DNA of 10,452 nucleotides from an uncultured Chlorobiota bacterium (GTDB taxonomy: Bacteria; Bacteroidota; Ignavibacteria; UBA10030; UBA6906): positions 1-10,452 of the forward strand of contig CAADGV010000017.1 of the NCBI GenBank assembly GCA_900696645.1, in the 5' to 3' direction. Each line of letters begins with the position of its first letter. The stretch's first letter is position 1. This document shows positions 1 to 7,000 of the stretch, one piece after another. Made by a program: the position numbers and the translations under genes. The notes under the pieces were generated by a model. That model made no database searches. It saw only the letters and a list, made by a program, of their open reading frames with translations, and was not told where the DNA came from.

Positions 1-55
1 CACCCGAGGCGTCTTTGCCAACCCACAATTTGGCCTGGTAAGGTTCTGTTGACAT
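1..55 (-). CDS. Possible 5' end of a further gene, running off the window
   Basis: Downstream of the Asp-box gene an ATG at 55-53 opens a frame that stays open to the edge of the window, reading MSTEPYQAKLWVGKDASG. Only 18 codons are visible. The upstream sequence has no clear Shine-Dalgarno match, so this may be chance. It lies 48 bases after the Asp-box stop codon on the same strand, which would fit another gene in the same run. No family can be assigned. Confidence 0.2.
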   Translation of the reverse strand, partial: MSTEPYQAKLWVGKDASG

Positions 56-103
56 TGTACCGAGATTCAAAAACGATTTTTCACAGAATTGTCTCTTCAA
101 ACA

Positions 104-394
104 TCAGTTTTTCAGCAGCCTGCTAGTCCCTGCAAAGAGACTCGTCCCGCTCATGGCGAAGGAAAAGATAATATCACTCGTCATTCCGGCATTGACTGAA
201 ACCCAGCTCGTGCCGTTGTTCGTGGAGAGAAAAACGCCGCCACCAGTCCCGGCAATGAGATTACTACCGCTGACAGCGAGAGCACGGATAGTACTACTCG
301 TCAAGCCTGCGCTTGCTGATGTCCACGTTGTGCCGTTGTTAGTGGAGAGAAAAACGCCGCCGCTCTGAGTCCCTGCAAAGAGATCCGCGCCGGG
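104..394 (-). CDS. Frame segment 3 of the Asp-box gene (units 12-14, abrupt end)
   Basis: This continues the array from the second frameshift with GADLFAGTQSGGVFLSTNNGTTW, then unit 13, then the start of unit 14 (SFAMSGTSLFAGT). It ends in SRLLKN and a TGA at 106-104. Nothing resembling a propeller-closing strand or a T9SS sorting module follows in any frame before the window edge. The reading frame goes on upstream to 409, but those codons are out of phase with the array. Confidence 0.55.
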   Translation of the reverse strand, partial: PGADLFAGTQSGGVFLSTNNGTTWTSASAGLTSSTIRALAVSGSNLIAGTGGGVFLSTNNGTSWVSVNAGMTSDIIFSFAMSGTSLFAGTSRLLKN

Positions 395-1745
395 ACAGCA
401 AGAGACCAAACAGTAGGGCCCGTCAAGCCGGTGCTCGCCAGAGTCCAGTCTGTACCGTTATTGGTGGATCTGAAGACACCGCCACCAGTTCCGGCAAAGA
501 TATTACTGCCGTTCACGGCAAAAGAGCTGACGCCCCTGGCCGGGCCCGGAGGCAGGCCTGAATTCACTTCCGTCCAGCTTGTGCCATTGTTCGTGGAACG
601 AAAAACGCCGCCGCCAAGCGTCCCCGCAAAGATATTCGTCCCGCTCACCATGAGCGAGAGAATATCGCTATTTGTGATTCCCGCATTCGCCGGCGTCCAG
701 GCTGTCCCGTTGTTTGTGGAAAAGAAAACACCACCATGCATTCCGGCAAATATATTGTTGCCACTCACGGCAAGGGAATACACTGCTTCATCATCTGACA
801 ACCCGGTCGCAGTCCAGTTTGTGCCGTTGTTCGTGGAGAGAAAAACGTCGTCATACGTCCCGGCAAACAGATTCGTCCCGCTCCAAGCGAGGGCGAGAAC
901 GCTGGAGCTTGTCAACCCGGTACTCGCCGCTGTCCAGCTTATGCTGTTGTCTGTGGAACGAAAAACGCCCCCCTTTGCAGTTCCTGCAAAAAGATTCGCG
1001 CCGGCGAAGGCAAGTGCAAAGACAGGACTGCCTGTCAACCCGGTACTCGCCGCAGTCCAGGTTGTCCCGTTGTCCGTGGAAAGAAAAACGCCGCCATTGC
1101 CATACCCCGCAAGGAGATTCGTGCCACTGACAGCGAGACTGGAAACATCTGAGCTTCCCGAAGCTGGATTGATGGACGTCCAACTCGTACCGTTGTTCGT
1201 GGAGCGAAAAGCGCCGAACCCCGAGGTCCCACAAAGAGATTCGTACTGTTCGCAACCAGCGCAGCAACGCTATTGCCAAACCAGGATGACGTAACCGCAA
1301 TCCAACTGGTGCCGTTGTCGGTCGAGCGAAATACATTGCTGCTCCCGTCACTCGCGAAAAGGTTAGCGCCCGAGACGGCGAAAACATTGACGTGCGTCAG
1401 CCCGGTATTGGCGACTGTCCATTGCGTGCCGTTATTGGTGGAACGAAACACACCTATAGAAGTCCCCGCAAAGAGATTCGCTCCGCTTACAGCCAGAGAA
1501 TATACGTCAGTACCCGTCAAGCCGGAATTGACCGCGGCCCAAGTTGCGCCGTTGTTGGTGGAAAGAAAAACGCCGCCACCCAAAGTCCCCGCAAAGAGAT
1601 TCGTGCCGCTTACAGCGAGAGATTGAACATCAGTGGCTGTCAAGCCTGAATTAACCTCCGTCCACAGAGAGCCGTTGTTCGTAGAGAGAAAAACACCGCC
1701 GCGACTAATCCCTGCAAAGAGATTAGTGCCAAGCACAGCAAAGCT
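107..1745 (-). repeat. Tandem array of about 123-bp Asp-box units, 13 full plus one partial
   Basis: On the plus strand the array is visible as the recurring motifs GTGCCGTTGTTCGTGGA and CCCGCAAAGAGATTCGT, spaced about 120 bases apart. Unit length varies slightly (39-44 residues), and units differ at many positions. Units 2, 6, 10 and 12 are close to consensus; units 4 and 5 are the most divergent (FASDGSSNVFRSTDNG; ALVANSTNLFVG). Thirteen to fourteen blades would be enough for two seven-bladed propellers, which is an inference. Long near-identical stretches make the array prone to unit gain or loss and to assembly collapse. Confidence 0.85.
301..1230 (-). CDS. Frame segment 2 of the Asp-box gene (units 5-11)
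   Basis: The frame that resumes the array at about 1230 is open to 301 and holds the rest of unit 5 through unit 11 and the start of unit 12. Asp-boxes seen include STNNGTSW, STDNGTTW, STDNSISW and STNNGTNW. It has no ATG of its own and no ribosome-binding site. The first usable start codon, a TTG at 1038, falls inside a repeat, so it is not an independent gene. From about 394 the pattern is lost (VPARISLQGLRAAAFF) and continues in the third frame. Confidence 0.55.
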   Translation of the reverse strand, partial: GTSGFGAFRSTNNGTSWTSINPASGSSDVSSLAVSGTNLLAGYGNGGVFLSTDNGTTWTAASTGLTGSPVFALAFAGANLFAGTAKGGVFRSTDNSISWTAASTGLTSSSVLALAWSGTNLFAGTYDDVFLSTNNGTNWTATGLSDDEAVYSLAVSGNNIFAGMHGGVFFSTNNGTAWTPANAGITNSDILSLMVSGTNIFAGTLGGGVFRSTNNGTSWTEVNSGLPPGPARGVSSFAVNGSNIFAGTGGGVFRSTNNGTDWTLASTGLTGPTVWSLAVPARISLQGLRAAAFFSPLTTAQRGHQQAQA

Positions 1746-1856
1746 ATTGACCTCGCCGCCATAAGGCCCGCTGGTCTGTATCCATTGTGCGTACAATGGA
1801 TTTGTAGCGGTGAAGAAGCAAAGCACCACAAAAAGGAATGTGATATTGTTTTTCAT
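1035..1856 (-). CDS. Frame segment 1 of the Asp-box gene (signal peptide and units 1-5)
   Basis: This is the open reading frame as it stands in the sequence. It gives the signal peptide, units 1-4 and the start of unit 5, up to ...ANSTNLFVG. From about 1230 onward the translation (PRGSALFAPRTTVRVG...) loses the repeat pattern, while the neighbouring frame resumes it as SGFGAFRSTNNGTSWTS. The last roughly 65 residues to the stop at 1035 are therefore out-of-frame sequence and not a real C-terminus. Confidence 0.6.
   Translation of the reverse strand: MKNNITFLFVVLCFFTATNPLYAQWIQTSGPYGGEVNSFAVLGTNLFAGISRGGVFLSTNNGSLWTEVNSGLTATDVQSLAVSGTNLFAGTLGGGVFLSTNNGATWAAVNSGLTGTDVYSLAVSGANLFAGTSIGVFRSTNNGTQWTVANTGLTHVNVFAVSGANLFASDGSSNVFRSTDNGTSWIAVTSSWFGNSVAALVANSTNLFVGPRGSALFAPRTTVRVGRPSIQLREAQMFPVSLSVARISLRGMAMAAFFFPRTTGQPGLRRVPG
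1780..1801 (-). other. Perfect 9-bp hairpin spanning the signal-peptidase site codons
   Basis: Bases 1780-1788 (ATCCATTGT) pair perfectly with 1793-1801 (ACAATGGAT) around the four-base loop GCGT. The hairpin covers codons 19-26 of the Asp-box gene, that is NPLYAQWI, exactly across the predicted cleavage site A23/Q24. It may be a local mRNA structure or chance. Confidence 0.4.
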
Positions 1857-1912
1857 GTGTATCTCCTTTCGTGAAAGGGTGAGGGACATAGCAAGCAACG
1901 GCCACCGCGCGC

Positions 1913-2470
1913 TTATTTCCCATTCTGTAAAGAATCATTCTGTTCTGTCGTTTGATATTCATACTCGTAGCTATGACCTATGGTCGCTCCCGATATGAGA
2001 CCAACGACGAGTCCCGCACCTCCCACAACAATTACTCCCATCGCGATCGCACCCTCCCGCCCGAATGTTCCTCCCCCCGAACCCGAAGAACCGAGGATGA
2101 TTCCGCCCGTGCCACCTATGAGAATCCCAATTCCCATCCCCTCCAGAGCTCCAATACCATGGCTCTTGATGACAATTTTTTTGATCACACTTGTAGCAAC
2201 ATTGGTCCTTTCGGTCGTACTCACGTCAACCCAGGAGGCAGAGTCATTGGAAATCTTAACTTCCTTTGCGAGTATGGATATTCCGTCTTTCAGTTCAATG
2301 GTTACATCCCGTCCCGCCAATTCTTCAATCATCTCCTGGTGACTGAACTCGGCGTCCGGCTTACCCGTTGAACTTACTGTGTATGTAGATGAACAGCCGG
2401 TAGAGAAAGCCGCAAGACCCGAGAGCAGCGCAATCAGTTTCAACCACCGGGGGATCCGATAGTGTTTCAT
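1913..2470 (-). CDS. Glycine-zipper envelope lipoprotein, function unknown
   Basis: The 185-residue product starts at an ATG preceded by AGAGGAG at good spacing. Residues 1-25 form a type II signal peptide with basic residues, then a hydrophobic stretch (LKLIALLSGLAAF), ending in STGC with Cys26 as the likely lipidated residue. Ser at -3 is not the classical Leu, but relaxed lipoboxes are common in Bacteroidota. Residues 52-102 (GRDVTIELKDGISILAKEVKISND... KKIVIKS) look like a small beta-domain. Residues 105-166 are very glycine-rich and hydrophobic, with GxxxG spacing (GIGILIGGTGGIILG and VIVVGGAGLVVGLISGATIGH), as in glycine-zipper envelope proteins. The C-terminus is polar. I do not recognise a named family. 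It sits 97 bases after the barrel gene and 56 bases before the Asp-box gene. Confidence 0.88.
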   Translation of the reverse strand: MKHYRIPRWLKLIALLSGLAAFSTGCSSTYTVSSTGKPDAEFSHQEMIEELAGRDVTIELKDGISILAKEVKISNDSASWVDVSTTERTNVATSVIKKIVIKSHGIGALEGMGIGILIGGTGGIILGSSGSGGGTFGREGAIAMGVIVVGGAGLVVGLISGATIGHSYEYEYQTTEQNDSLQNGK

Positions 2471-2567
2471 ATGTTCTCCTCTTGTTAGGAATCGTTATCC
2501 GACATTTGGGCAAGGCGCTCACTCTTCTCTTTCGGACAATTGCACGTACTATCCGCGCCGCTACCAA

Positions 2568-3119
2568 TTACTTGATATGATACGACATGCCAATACCCAG
2601 GGTTGACAAGAAGGCAGAACCAGACCCTGCTGATCCCGCAATGGTTCCGACTTCGAGCTGTCCGTTGATCGAAAACTGATGAGCAGCAAAAAACTGCAGT
2701 CCGATCTGAACACCCGCCGCAAATAGCGCGGCTGAATATGCATTGAACACCCCTGCTCTGCCGCCAATGTACGGAGACCAAGTGCCGCCGGCATTGAAAT
2801 GGTAGTTAACATGGGCGTACGCCGCTCCGAAGAAAAGGGCAGGCTGTGAAGGATCGCTATCGATTGCACGAAAGAGAAAAACCGTGGCTCCCAATGCGAG
2901 AGCGTCGGTGAAAAAATAACCGACATGGGGTTCGACCGCCAAGACGAAAGCGCCAATCGTTTCATGACCGCCGGTTGCAATGACTAAAGACGGCCCCACT
3001 TCAATGCCCACCTCAAAAGCGCCTTTCTCGGCCTGCCCATATCCGGCTGTAATTGAAAACAATCCTATCACTGTCACGACGACAGCAATCCGGACCGCAG
3101 ACACACTGGTTGCATTCAT
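2568..3119 (-). CDS. Small outer-membrane beta-barrel protein
   Basis: The ATG at 3119 is chosen because GGAAGGTGA lies just upstream. An in-frame ATG at 3158 has no ribosome-binding site. The 183-residue product has a signal peptide (VRIAVVVTVIGLFSITAGYGQA, cut near residues 28-30). The mature part of about 155 residues is built of short alternating hydrophobic, aromatic and glycine-rich strands, such as AFEVGIEVGPSLVI, VEPHVGYFFTDALALGATVFLF, AYAHVNYHF, WSPYIGGRAGVF and LGIGMSYHIK. This is typical of eight-stranded OmpA/OmpW-like or opacity-type barrels. There is no OmpA peptidoglycan-binding domain. The last residue is Lys, with Tyr and His near the end, so the usual C-terminal aromatic is not strictly met. 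The ligand is unknown. It lies between two other envelope genes on the same strand. Confidence 0.85.
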   Translation of the reverse strand: MNATSVSAVRIAVVVTVIGLFSITAGYGQAEKGAFEVGIEVGPSLVIATGGHETIGAFVLAVEPHVGYFFTDALALGATVFLFRAIDSDPSQPALFFGAAYAHVNYHFNAGGTWSPYIGGRAGVFNAYSAALFAAGVQIGLQFFAAHQFSINGQLEVGTIAGSAGSGSAFLSTLGIGMSYHIK

Positions 3120-3299
3120 ATGCTTCACCTTCCGTTTGTTTAGATCAAACAGTTTCATTGGACGGCAACCGACAGATCACGATCAAGTGAGACCGTAACG
3201 TACAGACCGTCCGGTTCTGTGACCCTTAGTGCGTGGATTTGATACTTAGTCCGGGTTCTGCGGTGCGCAAGAATCCAAGGAACCCATGTTCACAACGTC

Positions 3300-3635
3300 T
3301 TAGGAAAAAAGGAATCCGGGCGGGCTGTGTTCTTTGAGAGAAAGGCAGTCGGAAAGCTGATCAGGCAGGGGGTGAACGACACGATGCCACCTACTTTTGA
3401 GATGTCGCTCGCGCAGAATGTCGTCATCATCATCGACGAAGATCTTCTCAGCAGCACAGATGAAAAACGAGATAATCAGAGCATCGAGGATGATGAGGGC
3501 AACCAGACCGATAAACGGTGCAAACCCGATCAATAGAGAAGAGAGTACACCAATTGCAGGATGATCCTGGGCAAGATACACTGCTACACTGCAGATGGAC
3601 GCAAGTGCCGTCACTACAATGAGGAGAACTTTGAT
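3300..3635 (-). CDS. Small two-helix membrane protein, apparently with an ATC start
   Basis: The frame from 3635 gives about 111 residues. The N-terminus (KVLLIVVTALASICSVAVYLA) is one hydrophobic segment. Residues 26-62 (AIGVLSSLLIGFAPFIGLVALIILDALIISFFICAAEKIF) form a long second segment or a hairpin of two. A run of five Asp (FVDDDDDIL) and a soluble, basic then acidic tail follow. I do not recognise the family; size and layout fit an inner-membrane accessory protein. AAGGAAGGAGG is centred four to five bases upstream of codon ATC (3635-3633), while no ATG exists in the frame. The first conventional start is a GTG at 3614, about 25 bases from that ribosome-binding site and inside the first hydrophobic segment. 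The gene lies about 180 bases upstream of the barrel gene. Confidence 0.6.
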   Translation of the reverse strand: MKVLLIVVTALASICSVAVYLAQDHPAIGVLSSLLIGFAPFIGLVALIILDALIISFFICAAEKIFVDDDDDILRERHLKSRWHRVVHPLPDQLSDCLSLKEHSPPGFLFS

Positions 3636-4020
3636 ATTGCCTCCTTCCTTGCTGTGTGTGTGGATGGAACCGAGGAAAAGACTACTTCAAACCGTTTGAG
3701 ATATCTGAAAACAGAATAACAGCGTTAGGAAACGATCTCTCGATGTTGAGTGGATTTACTGCGTTGTTACTATGATGTGTGGCTGAGAGGTGGAGAAGTG
3801 AGGGCGTTAGGCCCGGAATGCGGGGGAGAGCGCTCTCAGGTCTGAACCAATAAGTCACAGATACGTCCGTGGCGTTTGGGTTTACGACCTGGCTTTATTT
3901 TTTGACGGCGCAATGTAGTACAATTGTCCTGCGAAGTCAATAGCACAAAATTGGCTGGATGTGCCCATTGGTAGCCGACTTGCCCGTGACAGCCGAGCTA
4001 GACTATTCGAATGAGTCACA
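3636..4020. other. Gene-free interval between terminator and small membrane gene
   Basis: About 385 bases with no convincing coding frame on either strand; the short frames present lack ribosome-binding sites and look like chance. It contains a possible promoter (3912-3940) and the ribosome-binding site of the ATC-start gene. I see no tRNA, recognised riboswitch or repeat here. Confidence 0.6.
3912..3940 (-). promoter_or_regulatory. Possible sigma-70-type promoter for the small membrane gene unit
   Basis: Read on the minus strand: TTGACT (3940-3935), a 17-base spacer, then TACATT (3917-3912). Matches to consensus are five of six and four of six. It would give a leader of roughly 270 bases before the ATC start. 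It lies just after the upstream terminator, where a new promoter is expected. Pattern match only. Confidence 0.25.
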
Positions 4021-4056
4021 GAAACAGAAAATGCCCCGTCGCGCAACGGGGCATTT
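4021..4056 (-). terminator. Intrinsic terminator of the large T9SS cargo gene
   Basis: AAATGCCCCGT (4029-4039) and ACGGGGCATTT (4046-4056) form a perfect 11-bp stem with a six-base loop. On the minus strand the stem runs into TTTTCTGTTTC, the U-rich tail expected of a rho-independent terminator. It starts 23 bases after the stop codon of the 1248-residue gene. No T-run follows on the plus strand, so it acts in the minus direction. Confidence 0.9.
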
Positions 4057-4079
4057 GCAGCATACAATTTCAGCAGGTA

Positions 4080-7000
4080 CTACCTCAGCACCACCATCCG
4101 TTTCGTATCCCTAAACGATCCGGCCTGAAGTCTGTAGAAATAAACTCCGCTCGAAAGCCTGCTTGCGTCAAGTCTGCGTTCGTATGTGCCGGGGTTCAGT
4201 TCCTCATTCACCAGCGTCGTTACTTCCCTGCCCAGCAAATCAAATATCTTGAGTGAAACGAACCCGTAATGCGGTATAGCAAATTTGATGGCTGTTGTCG
4301 GATTGAAAGGATTGGGATAATTCTGCTCAAGAACATAGGTCACCGGCATTCCACTTCCCTCACCTGCCGCCGACGGCTGTCCGGTAATGAATGCGCGGAC
4401 AATCAAATCGGCGTTGGTGATGGTCGTCCAGCCCGATGAAGTTGTGTAATACTGCGACCTGCCGTCAATAGGCGCTGTAAGGTCGCCGCCGATACCCGGG
4501 GCACCGGGACTCGAAGGCAAGTAGCTCAGCACGACATGAAAGTCACCGCTGTTCACCGTCGGCGGATCGTTGGCGGGCAACGTCACAAGGAAGCTGTCGA
4601 TGCCGGAACTCTGATACGACTGCGCTGTGTACGGCCCCGCTTTGATCGGGCCGGGGTATCCCGAACTATCCTCATGAATAAATACAAGAATAGGGCTGAA
4701 CCCGTTGTTCGTGAACGCCTTCACGCGGTACACGCGAGCCGGATATTGCAGCGGCGTGTAACGAATCCCGAACTTGTTGCCGTTGTACGTGAAGTCCACA
4801 ACATAAAACGCCTCGGGAATTCCGTCGTCGTAGCGCATTTCGGTAAGTTGCGGGTTGCTCACAGCAAAATCCCCGACAGGAGCCGTGAACGGCCCGTAGT
4901 ACGTTTGGGCCGAGACGGTAATCGAGCCGCGAATGGTGTACTCGTACCAGCCTTGCGCAATCACGTTCGAGTCCGTGAATGCTTGCACGCCCGTGGGAAA
5001 TTCGCGCAGCAACGTGCCGTTTCTATAGAGTTGCATTGTCACAGGAACCGTAAGAGGCTCGTTGTTTAATCCCTGCGTCGGGTCAGTCCACGTCACGCGC
5101 AGGAAGTTGCCGAGCTTGGCAACTGCCGGATTTGCGGGCGCTTTGGGAGCCGCAAGCAAACGAATCGGAATCTGAATCTCGCCAAATCCGCTGGGCGTAA
5201 ACACGCTTGCCATCGTTTGCGGCCACCAGCCGTGGAATACCGCATTCCCCGCATCGCGACTGATCATGAACAATCCGGCACCGACTTTGCGGTCGGGACC
5301 ATACACCTGCAAGTGATTCTTGTTGAAGAAACTGAGAGGAATGCTCACTTCTCCCGTCACCCTGCCGGACGCGGATGAGAAGGCCGTTTGCGCATCCGTT
5401 ACCGTATCAACAACCGGATTCACGCCGCCGCCTGTATAAATCTCCCTGAAGCGAACCGTTGAACCTGTACTGAAATAGTATGCCCAGTAGTTCCCTTCAC
5501 GAAGAAGCGGATCGGTTCCCTGCGCTTCGAACTTCTTGTTGTTATTGTCATCGAAGTACAAGCCGAAGCCCTCGCTCGCCTGCAGGCCGTCGGTGTTCAG
5601 AAAATCTTCTCCCGCAATATACAATCGCTGTGCAACGCTGTCGTACTTGAAGTACATGAATACACTTCCGCGTGGAAGCGCAACGCCGCCTCCCAAGCCG
5701 AACACATCTGAAACATCTACTTTCAGCGCATCAGTCCACTCGCCCGGCGAAAGAACACCGTCGATAGTCGGCGTGTTCGTTCTGTGCGGAGTTGTGATGC
5801 TGAACTGCAGGAATGAACTGTCGACCGTCCCGTACGCTTCATTGGAATAGACGCTTTCTCCAAGACCGTAAATCGCTGTAACACGATAGTAGTAGTCCTT
5901 CAACGCAATTGCCGTTGAATCGGTGTACGACGACTGCGAGCCTGCGATTGTTTTGCGAAGATAGTACGGCCCGCCCGAGCGATACCCGCGGTAAATGCGA
6001 ATACTGTCCGGAACCAGAGCGGGTGAAAACGGCGCGGCAGGCACGGGCATATAGCGGGTGGCTCCTGTCGGTCGCAGCGGAATAGAATTCGTTACTGTAT
6101 AATCGTCTGTTGATAACAGCCGTTCTTCAACACTCATTCTTAACGTGGGATTCGTCCATGAAAGCTGGATGCGGGAATCGAGGCTGTGCGATGCAACGAG
6201 ATTTGTTGGCGGCGCGCCTGTGGGCGAAAGCGATGCGTTCACGTTCTGTGTTGTGTCTGTTCCGGTTACCGTGACGTTGGAAATGGTTTGTGCAACATAC
6301 CCGCGATGCGAAATGCGAACAGAATACGTCCCGGCCGGAACGTTCGGAACTACATACTGGCCGGTAGCGGAGGTAGTCGCACGACGCGTTGTGCCGAGAA
6401 CTTCAATAACAGTGCCGCTGTTGTTCGGCGGCCCGCCTGTGAGAAGAACCGTGCCGGCAATTGCGCCGCCGCCCAGGTCAACGCCAATGTTGTACACATT
6501 GCCGCCGTTACCGAACTGCCGAGCGTGTACTGCCTTCCCTCCTGCAACAACGCTTCTGCCATCAGCCGAGATGGCAATGGAGAACATCGAGCCGGGCGTG
6601 TTTACAGCAAAGGCGGGAATGTTCGAGTTTCGTTCAAAGATGAAAATGTCAGGAAACGCATTGGCGAGATCGCCCCACGTCGCAACAGCGGCAATCGAGC
6701 CGTCGTCCGAAAGGGCGATTTGCGCCACCTCATCCCCGACATTCGGCATAACCCAATTCGGCGTGCCGTCGCCGAACGTATCGAACATGTAAATCGAGCC
6801 GTCGTAGCCCGCGCTGAGGAAAATCAACGAGCCGGCGGCAACTGTCATCCCGTCGGCGGAGATGTCAACGGCGCTTGCCCAATTCGTAAATGCCCCCGGC
6901 GGGATTTTGTACTGCCAGAGCTGCTTGTAGCGATTCTGCGCAGCGTTCCACGTCAACGTCCGCACAAAACCGGAAAGCTCGGCAATGGCAATCACCGACG

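Larger units (their letters stand above)
104..1856 (-). pseudogene. Exported Asp-box (BNR-like) tandem-repeat protein, interrupted by two frameshifts
   Basis: The start is the ATG at 1856, preceded by AAAGGAG at good spacing. A signal peptide (MKNNITFLFVVLCFFTA..., likely cut after LYA at residue 23) leads into units of about 41 residues. Each unit follows the pattern SLAVSGTNLFAGT-x-GGVFLSTNNGTSWT-x-VNSGLT. The S-T-N-N-G-T-x-W core is the Asp-box motif of sialidase, sortilin and YCF48-like beta-propellers, so a secreted or surface propeller is likely; ligand and role are unknown. The unit pattern continues through three frames. One base is missing near 1228-1232 and another near 392-394, each at a run of three identical bases. 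After unit 13 the protein ends abruptly as AGTSRLLKN, with no sorting domain. A real pseudogene and an assembly with two homopolymer errors fit the sequence equally well. It lies 56 bases downstream of the lipoprotein gene on the same strand. Confidence 0.8.

Noticed and set aside
431-1294. Long plus-strand open frames over the Asp-box array (also 153-368, 714-1130, 1273-1626, 1392-1649)
   Set aside because: They are antisense to the repeat array and read as monotonous VPLFVERKTPP-type repeats. They have no ribosome-binding site, and the minus-strand reading gives a clear signal peptide and Asp-box motifs.
107-1745. Regularly spaced repeats considered as a CRISPR array
   Set aside because: The period is about 123 bases, the units are protein-coding Asp-box modules, and there are no unique spacers or cas genes.
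2485-2980. Minus-strand frames overlapping the outer-membrane barrel gene (2485-2781, 2561-2980)
   Set aside because: They are out-of-frame shadows; the 2568-3119 frame has the signal peptide, barrel strands and ribosome-binding site.
3882-4067. 61-codon minus-strand frame after the large gene
   Set aside because: It overlaps the intrinsic terminator and the promoter candidate and has no ribosome-binding site or family features.
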